DNA of 64,000 nucleotides from Bacteroidota bacterium. Its GTDB lineage: Bacteria > Bacteroidota > Bacteroidia > Bacteroidales > JAAAOM01. A program made the position numbers and the translations under genes. Shown here in pieces: positions 16,393-25,760 of the stretch. A model generated the notes under the pieces. That model was given only the letters and a program-made list of their open reading frames with translations. It had not been told where the DNA came from and did no database searches. The stretch spans positions 34,720 to 98,719 of the forward strand of contig JAAAOM010000033.1 of assembly GCA_009908855.1 (NCBI GenBank), read 5' to 3'. How positions within the stretch are numbered: the stretch's first letter is position 1; each line of letters opens with the position of its first letter.

Positions 16393-17235
16393 ATGAAAAG
16401 GCTTTTCATCATATTTCTTATGATTATACTTACCAAAACTATTATGGTTGCTCAACCTGATTTTATAGCTGATACATTATCAGGCTGCGATCAGTTAACC
16501 GTTACTTTTACCATTGACACCGCCACTGTTGATTTGGATACAATTACAGCCGCCCTATGGCGCTTCGGCAATGGCTCCGGAAATAATAATATTTATCCGC
16601 AACCTGTGCAATACAATGTATCCGATAGTACACAACAATTTGATATAGCACTTTTTTTAAACAATGACACCCTGAATAACAGTATCATTAAAAACGATTA
16701 TATTACCGTCCATAAAACATACAATGCCCGCTTCTATATTCAGGAATTAAATGAATTAAACGCCTCTTTTTCAACCGTTCCTCAGAAATGGACGGACCCG
16801 TCAGCAAATTATCAGTTTAACTGGAATTTCTCTGACGGAACATCATTATCCAATGGTGTTAATAAAATTGTTCACACCTTTAGCGATACCGGCTCATATA
16901 ACATTTCATTAAGGGTTACAGATGACTACGGCTGCACCGCTCAATTCGACACCACGGTTGTCTTAAATGACAGTTACGACTTCCCGAACATATTGATCAC
17001 AAGCAGAAATGATTATATATTATACGAATACAATAACACCATCCCTATTCATTTTCAGGTGTTTACCAGAAGTGGAATTAAGGTGTATGAATCCAATGCA
17101 CCCGCAATTTACTGGGACGGCAGAAATTTATCCGGGCAATATTTAAATACCGGTATCTATTATTATCTAATTCAATCGGACATGCAATCAGAGACTTTAC
17201 AGCATAAAGGATTTATTTATATTGTATCAGATTGA
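16393..17235 (+). CDS. Secreted PKD-domain protein with T9SS type B C-terminal domain
   Basis: The ATG at 16393 gives 280 residues; a longer frame would need TTG. Signal peptide KRLFIIFLMIILTKTIMVAQ. A PKD domain is at about 125-190 (FNWNFSDGTSLSNG, then HTFSDTGSYNISLRVTDDYGC). The last 85 residues (FPNILITSRNDYILYEYNN, then FQVFTRSGIKVYESN, IYWDGRNLSGQYLNTGIYYYLI) match the gliding-motility-associated, type B T9SS sorting domain. It is expected on the cell surface or in the medium; the short length suggests an adhesin-like or structural role. Confidence 0.82.
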   Translation: MKRLFIIFLMIILTKTIMVAQPDFIADTLSGCDQLTVTFTIDTATVDLDTITAALWRFGNGSGNNNIYPQPVQYNVSDSTQQFDIALFLNNDTLNNSIIKNDYITVHKTYNARFYIQELNELNASFSTVPQKWTDPSANYQFNWNFSDGTSLSNGVNKIVHTFSDTGSYNISLRVTDDYGCTAQFDTTVVLNDSYDFPNILITSRNDYILYEYNNTIPIHFQVFTRSGIKVYESNAPAIYWDGRNLSGQYLNTGIYYYLIQSDMQSETLQHKGFIYIVSD

Positions 17236-17354
17236 TTGCTTTAAAATTTTATTAAAAAACCGAATTTTTTAATTTATATGCAAGCATTACCAAAGCCTAT
17301 TATTTTTAACACTTTACAATAAGTCCCGTTATTATTGGATTAAAGGATCGTATA

Positions 17355-17387
17355 TTGGTCTAAATTATTTTGAAATAATAATATTTG
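17355..17387 (+). promoter_or_regulatory. Possible promoter of the alternative complex III operon
   Basis: TTG at 17355-17357, 22 nt, then AATATTTG at 17380-17387, one base off the TAnnTTTG consensus, about 90 nt before the first ATG. The 240-nt gap after the previous gene supports a promoter here. Confidence 0.4.
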
Positions 17388-17476
17388 CAGACCGATGGCT
17401 AGTTTTTTCTATTTTTGGGACGGCTTAATTAAATTGAATCAAGTTCTATATTAAATATAAAATAATTGCTATAAGA

Positions 17477-18718
17477 ATGTGTAAGGCAAATTGTTTCAGA
17501 GGATTATATTTAACGGTATTAAACATTATATTATTCATTTCCCCTTCCATATTCAGTTATGCTGCAGAGGCGGATACGGTTACCACAACAGATAATCAGG
17601 ATTCTTTAACACATATTATCAACAATCAGGCTGGCACCCATGATGATCATAACGATTATTACCAGGGTAATACCCATGACGAACATCATGGATTTGATTT
17701 AAATATGAAAAAAGCCGAAAGGATTTTTTACGGACTGTACCAACAGGAAGGAAACACACAATCATGTGCAAGTTGCCATAATACCTTTGCCATCGACACA
17801 TTCAACTGGAATCCTTCAGCACTGGATATAGCAAAACTGTATGTAAATAAAACAGAAGATGACCTGGCCGGTACATTACTAAATCCAACCGGCAAGGTTA
17901 CTTCCAAAGCACACGCCAATTATAATTTTAGCGAAGAACAAATTCAATTATTGAAAGGGTTTCTGGATAAATATTCAGCCGAGCATGAATCCTTACCAAG
18001 CAAACCTAATATTACACAAACACTTATATTTATAGGAATTACCTTGTTGTTCTTACTGGCATTGGTTGATCTGCTTTTCACCAAAAAAGTTCGTCTCAGG
18101 GCCCTGCATTTAATTATTATATTGTTCTGTTTGGTTTACAATACCCGTGTAGTTGTTGAAGAAGCTATTGCACTGGGTCGCCAGGAAAACTATCAACCCG
18201 AACAGCCAATTAAATTCTCCCATGAAATACATGTTCAACAAAACAATATCGATTGCAGGTATTGTCATAGCACTGTTGATTTCAGTAAATCGGCCAGTAT
18301 ACCACCAGCCAACACCTGTCTTAACTGCCATACCTTAATAAGGGAAGGCAGCCATTCGGGAGCATTCGAGATAAACAAAATTCACGAAGCCGTTGAAAGC
18401 GGACAACCTATAGAATGGGTTAAAGTACATAACCTACCCGACCATGTATATTTCAATCATGCCCAACATGTAGGCGCCGGTAACCTCGATTGTGCCGATT
18501 GTCATGGAGTGGTTGAAGAAATGCATGAAGTTCGTCAGGTAAGCGACCTTTCGATGGGCTGGTGTCTGGACTGCCACCGAACCAATGAAATACAGTTTAC
18601 GTCAAATAAATACTATGCGGAATTTGAAAAACTGCATGAAGACCTTAAAGCTGGAAAGATAGATAAAGTAACACCCGAAATGGTGGGTGCTACCGATTGT
18701 ATGAAATGTCATTATTAA
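17477..18718 (+). CDS. actA: Alternative complex III subunit ActA, multiheme cytochrome c
   Basis: 413 residues with a signal peptide and six CxxCH haem sites: CASCH (97-101), CRYCH (260), CLNCH (281), CADCH (339), CLDCH (363), CMKCH (408). Two membrane helices lie between the first and second sites (about 180-222), so the N-terminal His/Asp-rich monohaem segment and the C-terminal pentahaem block are separate domains. ActA receives electrons from the iron-sulfur subunit and passes them towards the terminal oxidase on the periplasmic side. First gene of the operon. The C-terminal five haems correspond to the usual pentahaem ActA; the extra N-terminal haem is worth noting. Confidence 0.88.
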   Translation: MCKANCFRGLYLTVLNIILFISPSIFSYAAEADTVTTTDNQDSLTHIINNQAGTHDDHNDYYQGNTHDEHHGFDLNMKKAERIFYGLYQQEGNTQSCASCHNTFAIDTFNWNPSALDIAKLYVNKTEDDLAGTLLNPTGKVTSKAHANYNFSEEQIQLLKGFLDKYSAEHESLPSKPNITQTLIFIGITLLFLLALVDLLFTKKVRLRALHLIIILFCLVYNTRVVVEEAIALGRQENYQPEQPIKFSHEIHVQQNNIDCRYCHSTVDFSKSASIPPANTCLNCHTLIREGSHSGAFEINKIHEAVESGQPIEWVKVHNLPDHVYFNHAQHVGAGNLDCADCHGVVEEMHEVRQVSDLSMGWCLDCHRTNEIQFTSNKYYAEFEKLHEDLKAGKIDKVTPEMVGATDCMKCHY

Positions 18719-18744
18719 TGAGAATTTTTTAAACCATTATTTTA

Positions 18745-21729
18745 ATGGAAAAACAATATTACAGAAGCTTAGACGAGTTAAAGGTTGATCGGGAAAAGGT
18801 GAATGAAAAACCCGTGAAGGAATTTGAAGCAGAGAAAGATGTTCTTCTTGATCTTATGGAAGAAAATAATTTCAACACCTCCTCATCACGACGGGATTTC
18901 TTAAAAGTATTTGGATTTAGTATTGCTTCAGCCGCCGTTTTAGCCAGTTGCGAACAACCTGTGCGCAAGGCAATCCCTTATTTAAACAGGCCTGAAGAAA
19001 TAACTCCGGGAAAAGCAAACTATTATGCCTCCACATATTTTGATGGCAATGATTATTGTAGTGTACTCGTAAAAGTGCGAGATGGACGACCCATTAAAAT
19101 TGAAGGAAATACCCTGTCATCTGTAACCAAAGGTGGTACCAACGCACGCACACAAGCCTCGGTTCTGAGCCTGTATGATAACGCCCGATATAAAGCCCCT
19201 GCCATTAAAGGTGAAGAAACAACATGGAAAAATATTGACCAGGATATTCAAAACCAGCTGAACCAACTTACACAAAATAAGGAAAAAATCGTTCTCCTTA
19301 CACCAACCATTATCAGCCCGTCTACCAAAGCTGTGATTGAGCAGTTTCAGCAAAAATATCCCACAACACAACATATACAATATGATGCTGTTTCGGCAAG
19401 TGGTATATTAGATGCCAATAAAAAAACATTCGGACAGGCTTTCATCCCGTCTTATCACTTCGAGAAAGCAGCGACCATTGTCAGCTTTGGAGCTGACTTT
19501 TTAGGATCGTGGTTATCACCTGTTGAATATACCAAGCAGTATGTGCAAATGCGAAAACTGGATGAGGGTGAACAAAAAATGTCTCATCACATACATGTTG
19601 AAGCAGGCATGTCGTTAACCGGTAGTAATGCCGATAAACGCATTATCGTAAAAAACTCCCGACAGAAAGCTGTAATTGCCAATGTTTATAACCATTTACT
19701 GGCACTAAGCGGCCAGTCCACATTTAATGCCCCTGAGACATCTGTTGATACCAAAGCCATTGCCGAAGAACTTTATAAAAACAGGGGTAAATCGCTTGTT
19801 GTTTCCGGTTCCAATGATACGGATGCACAAATGATGGTTAACGGAATCAATCAGTTATTAGGTAATTTCGGAAAAACCATTGATACTTCCGTTCACTTAA
19901 AAATTAAACAAGGTATTGACCAGGAAATGGAATCCCTTGTTCAGGAAATGAATGAGGGTACTGTGGGTGGCGTAATTATGTGGAATGTGAATCCCGTGTA
20001 TGACTACCCCGGAACAGATGCTTTTTCATCTGCTTTAAAAAACACAAAGCTGCGCGTATCACTGGCCGAATCGAAAAATGAAACAGCCGAAGAAACGGAA
20101 TATATTTGTCCGGTCAACCATTATTTAGAAAGCTGGAATGATGCAGAAATAAAAACAGGCCATTATTCGCTTGGCCAACCTGCCATTCGTCCGATTTTTA
20201 GCACACGCCAGGGGCAGGAAAGCCTTTTGAGATGGACCGGATCAAATACCGAGTACCATGAATATTTAAAAAACTACTGGACCGGTAATCTATTCCCGGC
20301 ATCCGGATATTTATCAGCCGATAAATTCTGGACCGATAAATTACATGATGGTATTTACGAAACCGATCAATCTGAAACCAACATAAATGGTTTTTCGTCC
20401 AACGCAATAGTGAATGCTGTTAGCCAATTAAAAAACGAATCCACTAAAAATATTGAATTAGAGCTGTATCAGAATGTAAGTGTGGGAAATGGTACACATG
20501 CCAACAACCCCTGGTTACAGGAATTACCCGACCCGGTAACCAAAATTTGCTGGGATAACTATGCAGCCATATCCCCTAAGCTAGCTGAAGAAATGGGTAT
20601 TGAAGATAATGACCTGATTCGTATTGATCAAAAACCCATTCCGGCCGTTATTCAACCCGGTCAGGAATATAAAACCATTTCTGTTGCACTGGGCTATGGC
20701 CGGCAAAAAGCAGGTACAGTAGGAGAAAAAGTAGGTGTAAATGCATACATTTTTTCGCGGTTTGCTGATGGTCAACGGCTTACCTGGTCAACGGTAAAAG
20801 AAGTGAATAAAGCCGGGGAAAAATACCCTTTGGCACGTACACAAACGCATCATTCGATGGAAGGCAGAGCCATTGTACGCGAAGCTACCCTTAAGGAATA
20901 TCAAAAAAATCCTGCTGCCGGAAATGAATTACATGAAAAAATTGAATCACATCATAAAACATTATATGATAAACACGAATTCCCGGGGCATCACTGGGGA
21001 ATGGCCATAGACCTGAATTCATGTACAGGTTGCAATGCCTGTGTAGTTGGATGTTCGTCAGAAAACAACGTCCCGGTTGTTGGCAAAAAGCAGGTATTGA
21101 TGGCCCGTGAGATGCATTGGATTCGGATTGACCGCTATTATCAGGGCGATCAGGAAAATCCGTCGGTTGTGCGTCAACCGGTTATGTGCCAACATTGCGA
21201 TAATGCACCTTGTGAGAATGTATGTCCGGTTGCAGCCACCACGCATAGCAACGAAGGTATCAACCAAATGGCTTATAATCGTTGTATTGGTACTCGTTAT
21301 TGCAATAATAACTGTCCTTATAAAGTACGACGTTTCAATTTTTATGATTATACAGGAGCCGATGCATTGCCCGGAAATATAGTTGATCCGGCCGAGATGA
21401 CGCTTGACCTGAAACGCATGGTATTAAATCCGGATGTAACCATCCGAGCCAAAGGGGTGATTGAAAAATGCTCATTCTGTGTGCAACGTATCCAGGAGAA
21501 AAAACTGGATGCCAAGCTGGAAAACCGGCAGTTGGGCGACGGAGAGATCAAGCCTGCCTGCGCACAGGCATGTCCTGCTGATGCTATTGTGTTTGGCGAT
21601 TTAAATGACGAAAACAGTAAGGTATCCAAGATATTCAAAGACCAGCGAAGCTATCATTTGCTTGAAGAATTGCATACATTACCATCCGTTGGTTATTTAA
21701 CAAAAATCAGGAATAAAGAAGAAGCATAA
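18745..21729 (+). CDS. actB: Alternative complex III subunit ActB, molybdopterin-oxidoreductase-like iron-sulfur protein
   Basis: 994 residues. An internal twin-arginine signal SSSRRDFLKVFGF (RR at 49-50) ends in a possible lipobox ASC (C69), the TAT-variant arrangement known for ActB. The large middle part is homologous to molybdopterin oxidoreductases but in this family binds no molybdenum cofactor. From about residue 760 a four-cluster ferredoxin domain follows: CTGCNACVVGC, CQHCDNAPCENVCP, CIGTRYCNNNCP, and CSFC…CAQACP. It wires electrons from quinol oxidised at ActC to the ActA haems, on the periplasmic face. Confidence 0.92.
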   Translation: MEKQYYRSLDELKVDREKVNEKPVKEFEAEKDVLLDLMEENNFNTSSSRRDFLKVFGFSIASAAVLASCEQPVRKAIPYLNRPEEITPGKANYYASTYFDGNDYCSVLVKVRDGRPIKIEGNTLSSVTKGGTNARTQASVLSLYDNARYKAPAIKGEETTWKNIDQDIQNQLNQLTQNKEKIVLLTPTIISPSTKAVIEQFQQKYPTTQHIQYDAVSASGILDANKKTFGQAFIPSYHFEKAATIVSFGADFLGSWLSPVEYTKQYVQMRKLDEGEQKMSHHIHVEAGMSLTGSNADKRIIVKNSRQKAVIANVYNHLLALSGQSTFNAPETSVDTKAIAEELYKNRGKSLVVSGSNDTDAQMMVNGINQLLGNFGKTIDTSVHLKIKQGIDQEMESLVQEMNEGTVGGVIMWNVNPVYDYPGTDAFSSALKNTKLRVSLAESKNETAEETEYICPVNHYLESWNDAEIKTGHYSLGQPAIRPIFSTRQGQESLLRWTGSNTEYHEYLKNYWTGNLFPASGYLSADKFWTDKLHDGIYETDQSETNINGFSSNAIVNAVSQLKNESTKNIELELYQNVSVGNGTHANNPWLQELPDPVTKICWDNYAAISPKLAEEMGIEDNDLIRIDQKPIPAVIQPGQEYKTISVALGYGRQKAGTVGEKVGVNAYIFSRFADGQRLTWSTVKEVNKAGEKYPLARTQTHHSMEGRAIVREATLKEYQKNPAAGNELHEKIESHHKTLYDKHEFPGHHWGMAIDLNSCTGCNACVVGCSSENNVPVVGKKQVLMAREMHWIRIDRYYQGDQENPSVVRQPVMCQHCDNAPCENVCPVAATTHSNEGINQMAYNRCIGTRYCNNNCPYKVRRFNFYDYTGADALPGNIVDPAEMTLDLKRMVLNPDVTIRAKGVIEKCSFCVQRIQEKKLDAKLENRQLGDGEIKPACAQACPADAIVFGDLNDENSKVSKIFKDQRSYHLLEELHTLPSVGYLTKIRNKEEA

Positions 21730-21750
21730 TCATTTTAAATCTAAATACGC

Positions 21751-23121
21751 ATGTACGTATCTCCGGTTAGAGAACCATTAATAAAAGGGAAAAAGGACTA
21801 TAATAAAGTTACAGAAGATATTACTGCTCCCATGGCAGGAAAGCCATCGAAATATTGGTATATGGGGATTGGCTTATCACTGCTTGCTTTGTTGGCAGGC
21901 GGAATAGGAACGGTTATTACCATTTGGTATGGAATAGGTACCTGGGGGCTCAACAAAACCATTGGATGGGGTTGGGGAATTACCAATCTGGTATGGTGGA
22001 TTGGAATAGGTCATGCCGGCACCTTTATATCTGCTATTTTATTGTTGTTCCGCCAAAAGTGGAGAACCAGTATCAACCGATCAGCCGAAGCCATGACACT
22101 TATGGCCGTTACATGTGCCGGATTTTTTCCGCTTATTCACATGGGGCGATTATTACTTGGTTTTTTTATCATTCCTTATCCCAATACACGCGATTTATGG
22201 GTAAACTTTAATTCCCCCCTTTTATGGGATGTATTCGCAATTTCAACATACGGTATTGTATCCCTATTGTTTTGGTATACCGGCTTAATACCAGATTTGG
22301 CTACGATGCGTGATCGTGCTACACATAAAATTAAGAAAGCAATTTATAATTTATTAAGTTTCGGATGGACGGGATCGGCAAGACATTGGAGCCGTCATGA
22401 AACTTTAAGTCTAATCATGGCCGGATTGGCAGCACCCCTGGTTCTCTCTGTTCATACCATTGTAAGTTTTGATTTCGCCACATCCGTAATCCCGGGTTGG
22501 CATACCACTATATTCCCGCCATATTTCGTATCAGGTGCAATATTCTCGGGTTTTGCGATGGTATTAACACTGATGATTGTTGCCAGAAAAGCACTGAACC
22601 TTGAAGATTATATTACTGTGAATCATGTGGAGTCCATGAATAAAATTATTATAACCACAGGTTCAATTGTTGGAATTGCTTATTTAACAGAGCTCTTCGT
22701 TGCATGGTATTCAGGTGTGGAATATGAACAATATGCCTTTATGAACAGAGCATTGGGGCCTTATGCCTGGGCTTACTGGATTATGATGACATGCAATGTG
22801 ATCACTCCGCAATTGTTTTGGTTTAAAAAAATCAGAAGAAGTTTAATCGCCACATTCATAATTTCCATTTTTGTGAACATTGGCATGTGGTTCGAAAGAT
22901 TTGTAATTATTATAACTTCGTTGCACAGGGATTTTTTACCATCAAGTTGGTCGATGTATGCACCATCGTTGGTGGAAGTGGCTTTATTTATTGGTACGCT
23001 GGGATTATTTTTCACCCTGTTTCTGCTGTTTATCAGAGCATTCCCAATAATTGCAATTGCGGAAGTAAAAAGTGTATTGAAATCGTCAGGAGAAAATAAG
23101 AAACATTCAAATCATGAATAA
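21751..23121 (+). CDS. actC: Alternative complex III subunit ActC, NrfD-like quinol-oxidising membrane protein
   Basis: 456 residues, about ten membrane helices, NrfD/PsrC family. Landmarks: [52 protein letters not shown], and [22 protein letters not shown]. It oxidises menaquinol at the membrane and hands electrons to ActB. Its last 8 nt overlap actD. Typical third gene of the operon. Confidence 0.92.
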   Translation: MYVSPVREPLIKGKKDYNKVTEDITAPMAGKPSKYWYMGIGLSLLALLAGGIGTVITIWYGIGTWGLNKTIGWGWGITNLVWWIGIGHAGTFISAILLLFRQKWRTSINRSAEAMTLMAVTCAGFFPLIHMGRLLLGFFIIPYPNTRDLWVNFNSPLLWDVFAISTYGIVSLLFWYTGLIPDLATMRDRATHKIKKAIYNLLSFGWTGSARHWSRHETLSLIMAGLAAPLVLSVHTIVSFDFATSVIPGWHTTIFPPYFVSGAIFSGFAMVLTLMIVARKALNLEDYITVNHVESMNKIIITTGSIVGIAYLTELFVAWYSGVEYEQYAFMNRALGPYAWAYWIMMTCNVITPQLFWFKKIRRSLIATFIISIFVNIGMWFERFVIIITSLHRDFLPSSWSMYAPSLVEVALFIGTLGLFFTLFLLFIRAFPIIAIAEVKSVLKSSGENKKHSNHE

Positions 23122-23638
23122 TCAACAATATATAACTGCTTATTATTTAGATGATGATGACCTCATGAAGTCGGTGAAGCATATCAGGGAAAAAGGACTT
23201 TCGATTAACGATGTACTTACTCCTTTCCCGGTTCACGGATTGGATAAATTACTGGGTCATCGTCGTTCGTACCTGCCTCAGGTTGGATTTATCGGTGGCG
23301 CGATTGGTGCTATATGTGGATTCTATTTTCAGTATTGGATATTTACCGAAGCATATCCTTTGAATTTTGGAGGTAAACCATTTGCTTCAATTCCCTCTTT
23401 TATACCTGTAACATTTGAATGTACCGTGCTTTTTGCGGCTTTTTCAATGTTTTTTGCATTTTTAATACGGTCTGGTTTAGGGTTGGGGGCACAAGCAAAA
23501 ATTCATGATGAAAAGGTTACTGACGATCGCTTTATGGTGATTATTCCGATTGACGAAAGCAATCGACAGGATAGCATAAACCATATTGAAGCTGTTTTAA
23601 ACGAAACAGGAGCCAAAGAAGTTAAAGTAAACGGATAG
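23114..23638 (+). CDS. actD: Alternative complex III subunit ActD (DUF3341)
   Basis: 174 residues. A soluble N-terminus ([20 protein letters not shown], then [14 protein letters not shown] [12 protein letters not shown]) precedes two helices ([21 protein letters not shown] and [18 protein letters not shown]) and a soluble tail, the DUF3341/ActD layout. A structural membrane-anchored subunit with no cofactor. Overlaps actC by 8 nt and is followed 16 nt later by the ActF-like gene. Confidence 0.88.
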   Translation: MNNQQYITAYYLDDDDLMKSVKHIREKGLSINDVLTPFPVHGLDKLLGHRRSYLPQVGFIGGAIGAICGFYFQYWIFTEAYPLNFGGKPFASIPSFIPVTFECTVLFAAFSMFFAFLIRSGLGLGAQAKIHDEKVTDDRFMVIIPIDESNRQDSINHIEAVLNETGAKEVKVNG

Positions 23639-23654
23639 AAATTATTTTATAAAC

Positions 23655-24827
23655 ATGGAGCATAAACAATTCCAATTTAACAATAAAGTTATAATCCCGT
23701 CGGTTTTATTGCTGATTTTAGGTATTCTGGCAGTAATCGGAGCATTGGTAACTGATATTCCACGCGAAAGAATCATTGCCAATCTTCATTTAAATAATGT
23801 CTATTTCCTGGCATTTGCATTATGTGGATTATTTTTTGTGGCCGTTCATTCCATAGCAGAATCCGGATGGCATACAAGCATTCAGCGTATTCCTGAAGCC
23901 ATGGGAATGTTTGTGCCCTTTGCAGGAATAATAATGCTTGTTTTGTTTATTTTCGGCAAACATGACCTTTTTCACTGGACCCATACCGATCATCTCGATG
24001 AAGTATTGCTTCACAAACAGCCCTATTTAAATTCAACATTCTTTTATATCCGTTTTGTTGTTTATTTCCTCGGTTGGGGGCTGTTGGGATATGCCCTTCG
24101 TAAAAATTCATTGCTGTTGGGTGAAACCGGAGACATTAAATACTTTAACAAGCAAAGAACTTTTTCGGCAATATTTGTGGTGTTTTTTGCTATTACCAGT
24201 TCAACAGCGTCATGGGATTGGTTAATGTCTATTGATGCCCATTGGTTTAGCACGCTATACGGCTGGTACATATTTTCCAGCTTATTGGTAAGTGGTATGG
24301 CTGTGATAACATTATTTGTGCTGCTTCTAAGACGTATGGGATATTTACCACATGTGAATATTGAACATTTGAATGACCTGGGACGGTATATGTTTGCATT
24401 TAGTATATTCTGGATGTATCTGTGGTTTTCTCAGTATATGCTTTATTGGTACGGTAATATTCCCGAAGAGACAGTTTATTACTATGAACGATTAAATAAT
24501 TTTGAGAACTATTTCTTTATAAATATCATACTTTGCTTTGCAGCACCTTTTTTGATTATTATGCTCCGTCAAATGAAGCGCATACCGTTTGTATTAGGTA
24601 TAACATCTGTGATTATTATTGTGGGACACTGGGTTGATTTTTATCAACTTATTATGCCCGGTTCCATTGGTGATAAAGCAGGATTTGGAATGTTGGAAAT
24701 CGGATTGACACTGGGGTATTTTGGTTTGTTTGCATTGTTTGTATTCAGGGCATTGTCAAAAGCGCCCTTAGTTCCAAAGAATCATCCGTTTTATAAAGAA
24801 AGTCTGGAATATCATACCAATTATTAA
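23655..24827 (+). CDS. actF: Alternative complex III subunit ActF, NrfD-like membrane protein
   Basis: 390 residues, about ten helices, distantly like ActC. Conserved stretches are FVAVHSIAESGWHTSIQRIPEAMG, SSTASWDWLMSIDAHWFSTLYGWY and FWMYLWFSQYMLYWYGNIPEET. In known complexes ActF pairs with ActC in the membrane core and lacks the quinol site. Here it precedes the monohaem cytochrome gene, the reverse of the A-B-C-D-E-F order described for other phylum members. The stop and the next start are 4 nt apart. Confidence 0.86.
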   Translation: MEHKQFQFNNKVIIPSVLLLILGILAVIGALVTDIPRERIIANLHLNNVYFLAFALCGLFFVAVHSIAESGWHTSIQRIPEAMGMFVPFAGIIMLVLFIFGKHDLFHWTHTDHLDEVLLHKQPYLNSTFFYIRFVVYFLGWGLLGYALRKNSLLLGETGDIKYFNKQRTFSAIFVVFFAITSSTASWDWLMSIDAHWFSTLYGWYIFSSLLVSGMAVITLFVLLLRRMGYLPHVNIEHLNDLGRYMFAFSIFWMYLWFSQYMLYWYGNIPEETVYYYERLNNFENYFFINIILCFAAPFLIIMLRQMKRIPFVLGITSVIIIVGHWVDFYQLIMPGSIGDKAGFGMLEIGLTLGYFGLFALFVFRALSKAPLVPKNHPFYKESLEYHTNY

Positions 24828-24831
24828 GATT

Positions 24832-25401
24832 ATGAAGAATGTAAAAATATATTGGCTGTTTATTTTCGTAGTTACGCTTTTGTGTTCATGCACCGATGAT
24901 CCTGAGCATCCTGGCTATGCCTATTATCCTGATATGGCTTATTCCCAGGCTTATGAAACACAGTCGGAGAACCCTTTGTTTGCCGATGGTAAAACCATGC
25001 GCGAACCGGTGGAAGGCACCATACCTCGAGGTTATGCACCCTTCCCATACGAAAAAAACAATGATGACCGTGCACTTGCAGGCCAGGAATTATCGAATCC
25101 CATGGAGGCGACACCCGAAAATATTAAACGTGGCAAGGTAGCTTATGGTTATTATTGCCTTCAATGTCATGGCGATCAGGGAGATGGCCAGGGACATCTG
25201 TTTACCAGTGGTTTGTATCCTTATCCGCCCGCAAGTTTAATCAATGAGCGCATGCAAAATGCTCCTGACGGAGAATTCTACCATGCCATTACCGTTGGCT
25301 TTGGTATTATGGGCGCGCATGGCCATATTGTAAGACCGGATGATCGTTGGAAAATTATTACTTACATCCGTGAGGTTCTGCAGGATCAGGATAATTCGTA
25401 G
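24832..25401 (+). CDS. actE: Alternative complex III subunit ActE, monohaem cytochrome c lipoprotein
   Basis: 189 residues. Signal peptide with lipobox-like LLCSC (C18 or C20), so probably lipid-anchored in the periplasmic face. The conserved ActE start region (PGYAYYPDMAYSQAYETQ, RGYAPFPY) is followed by a class I cytochrome c fold with CLQCH at 109-113 and a candidate axial Met in GIMGAHG. It likely passes electrons from ActA to an oxidase or soluble cytochrome. It closes the operon; no cox genes follow. Confidence 0.88.
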   Translation: MKNVKIYWLFIFVVTLLCSCTDDPEHPGYAYYPDMAYSQAYETQSENPLFADGKTMREPVEGTIPRGYAPFPYEKNNDDRALAGQELSNPMEATPENIKRGKVAYGYYCLQCHGDQGDGQGHLFTSGLYPYPPASLINERMQNAPDGEFYHAITVGFGIMGAHGHIVRPDDRWKIITYIREVLQDQDNS

Positions 25402-25760
25402 GCCTGATTTATAAACTTATATTTTTCAGTTAACAATTGCATTGCGATGCATTGGTGGTAGTAAACCTTGCTTTTGTGCCATGAACATGCCATGCGAACT
25501 GCTTCTAAATGAGGTAATGTATTCATTGCAAGGTAATAAATCACTTAATTTAAAATACCAACCTAACCATTAAATAATACATCTATCCATGTCCTGTCGA
25601 CTGCCTCCCGAAGCAATCCAATTCGATGATACAATCATAAGATTGCTACTGCAGGTGGGCATTTTACCTTGATCATTGGTATGGTGATACCTGATTTTGT
25701 ACAATGAACATGCCTTGTGATATGCAATGACGTGATGCCGTCATTACATATCAATGGATA
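25402..25760. other. Intergenic region between convergent genes, with a degenerate duplication
   Basis: About 360 nt, no gene seen. Two copies of a roughly 50-nt segment, starting near 25446 and 25670, share ATTGGT, TTTTGT and ATGAACATGCC with conserved spacing. The stem-loop at 25722-25749 lies next to the 3' end of the large gene. Confidence 0.5.
25722..25749. terminator. Stem-loop between convergent actE and large surface-protein gene
   Basis: AATGACG (25726-25732) and CGTCATT (25739-25745) pair around a 6-nt loop, extended by TATG/CATA after one mismatch. It lies 11 nt past the stop of the minus-strand gene. No U-run on either strand, so terminator function is tentative. Confidence 0.4.
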
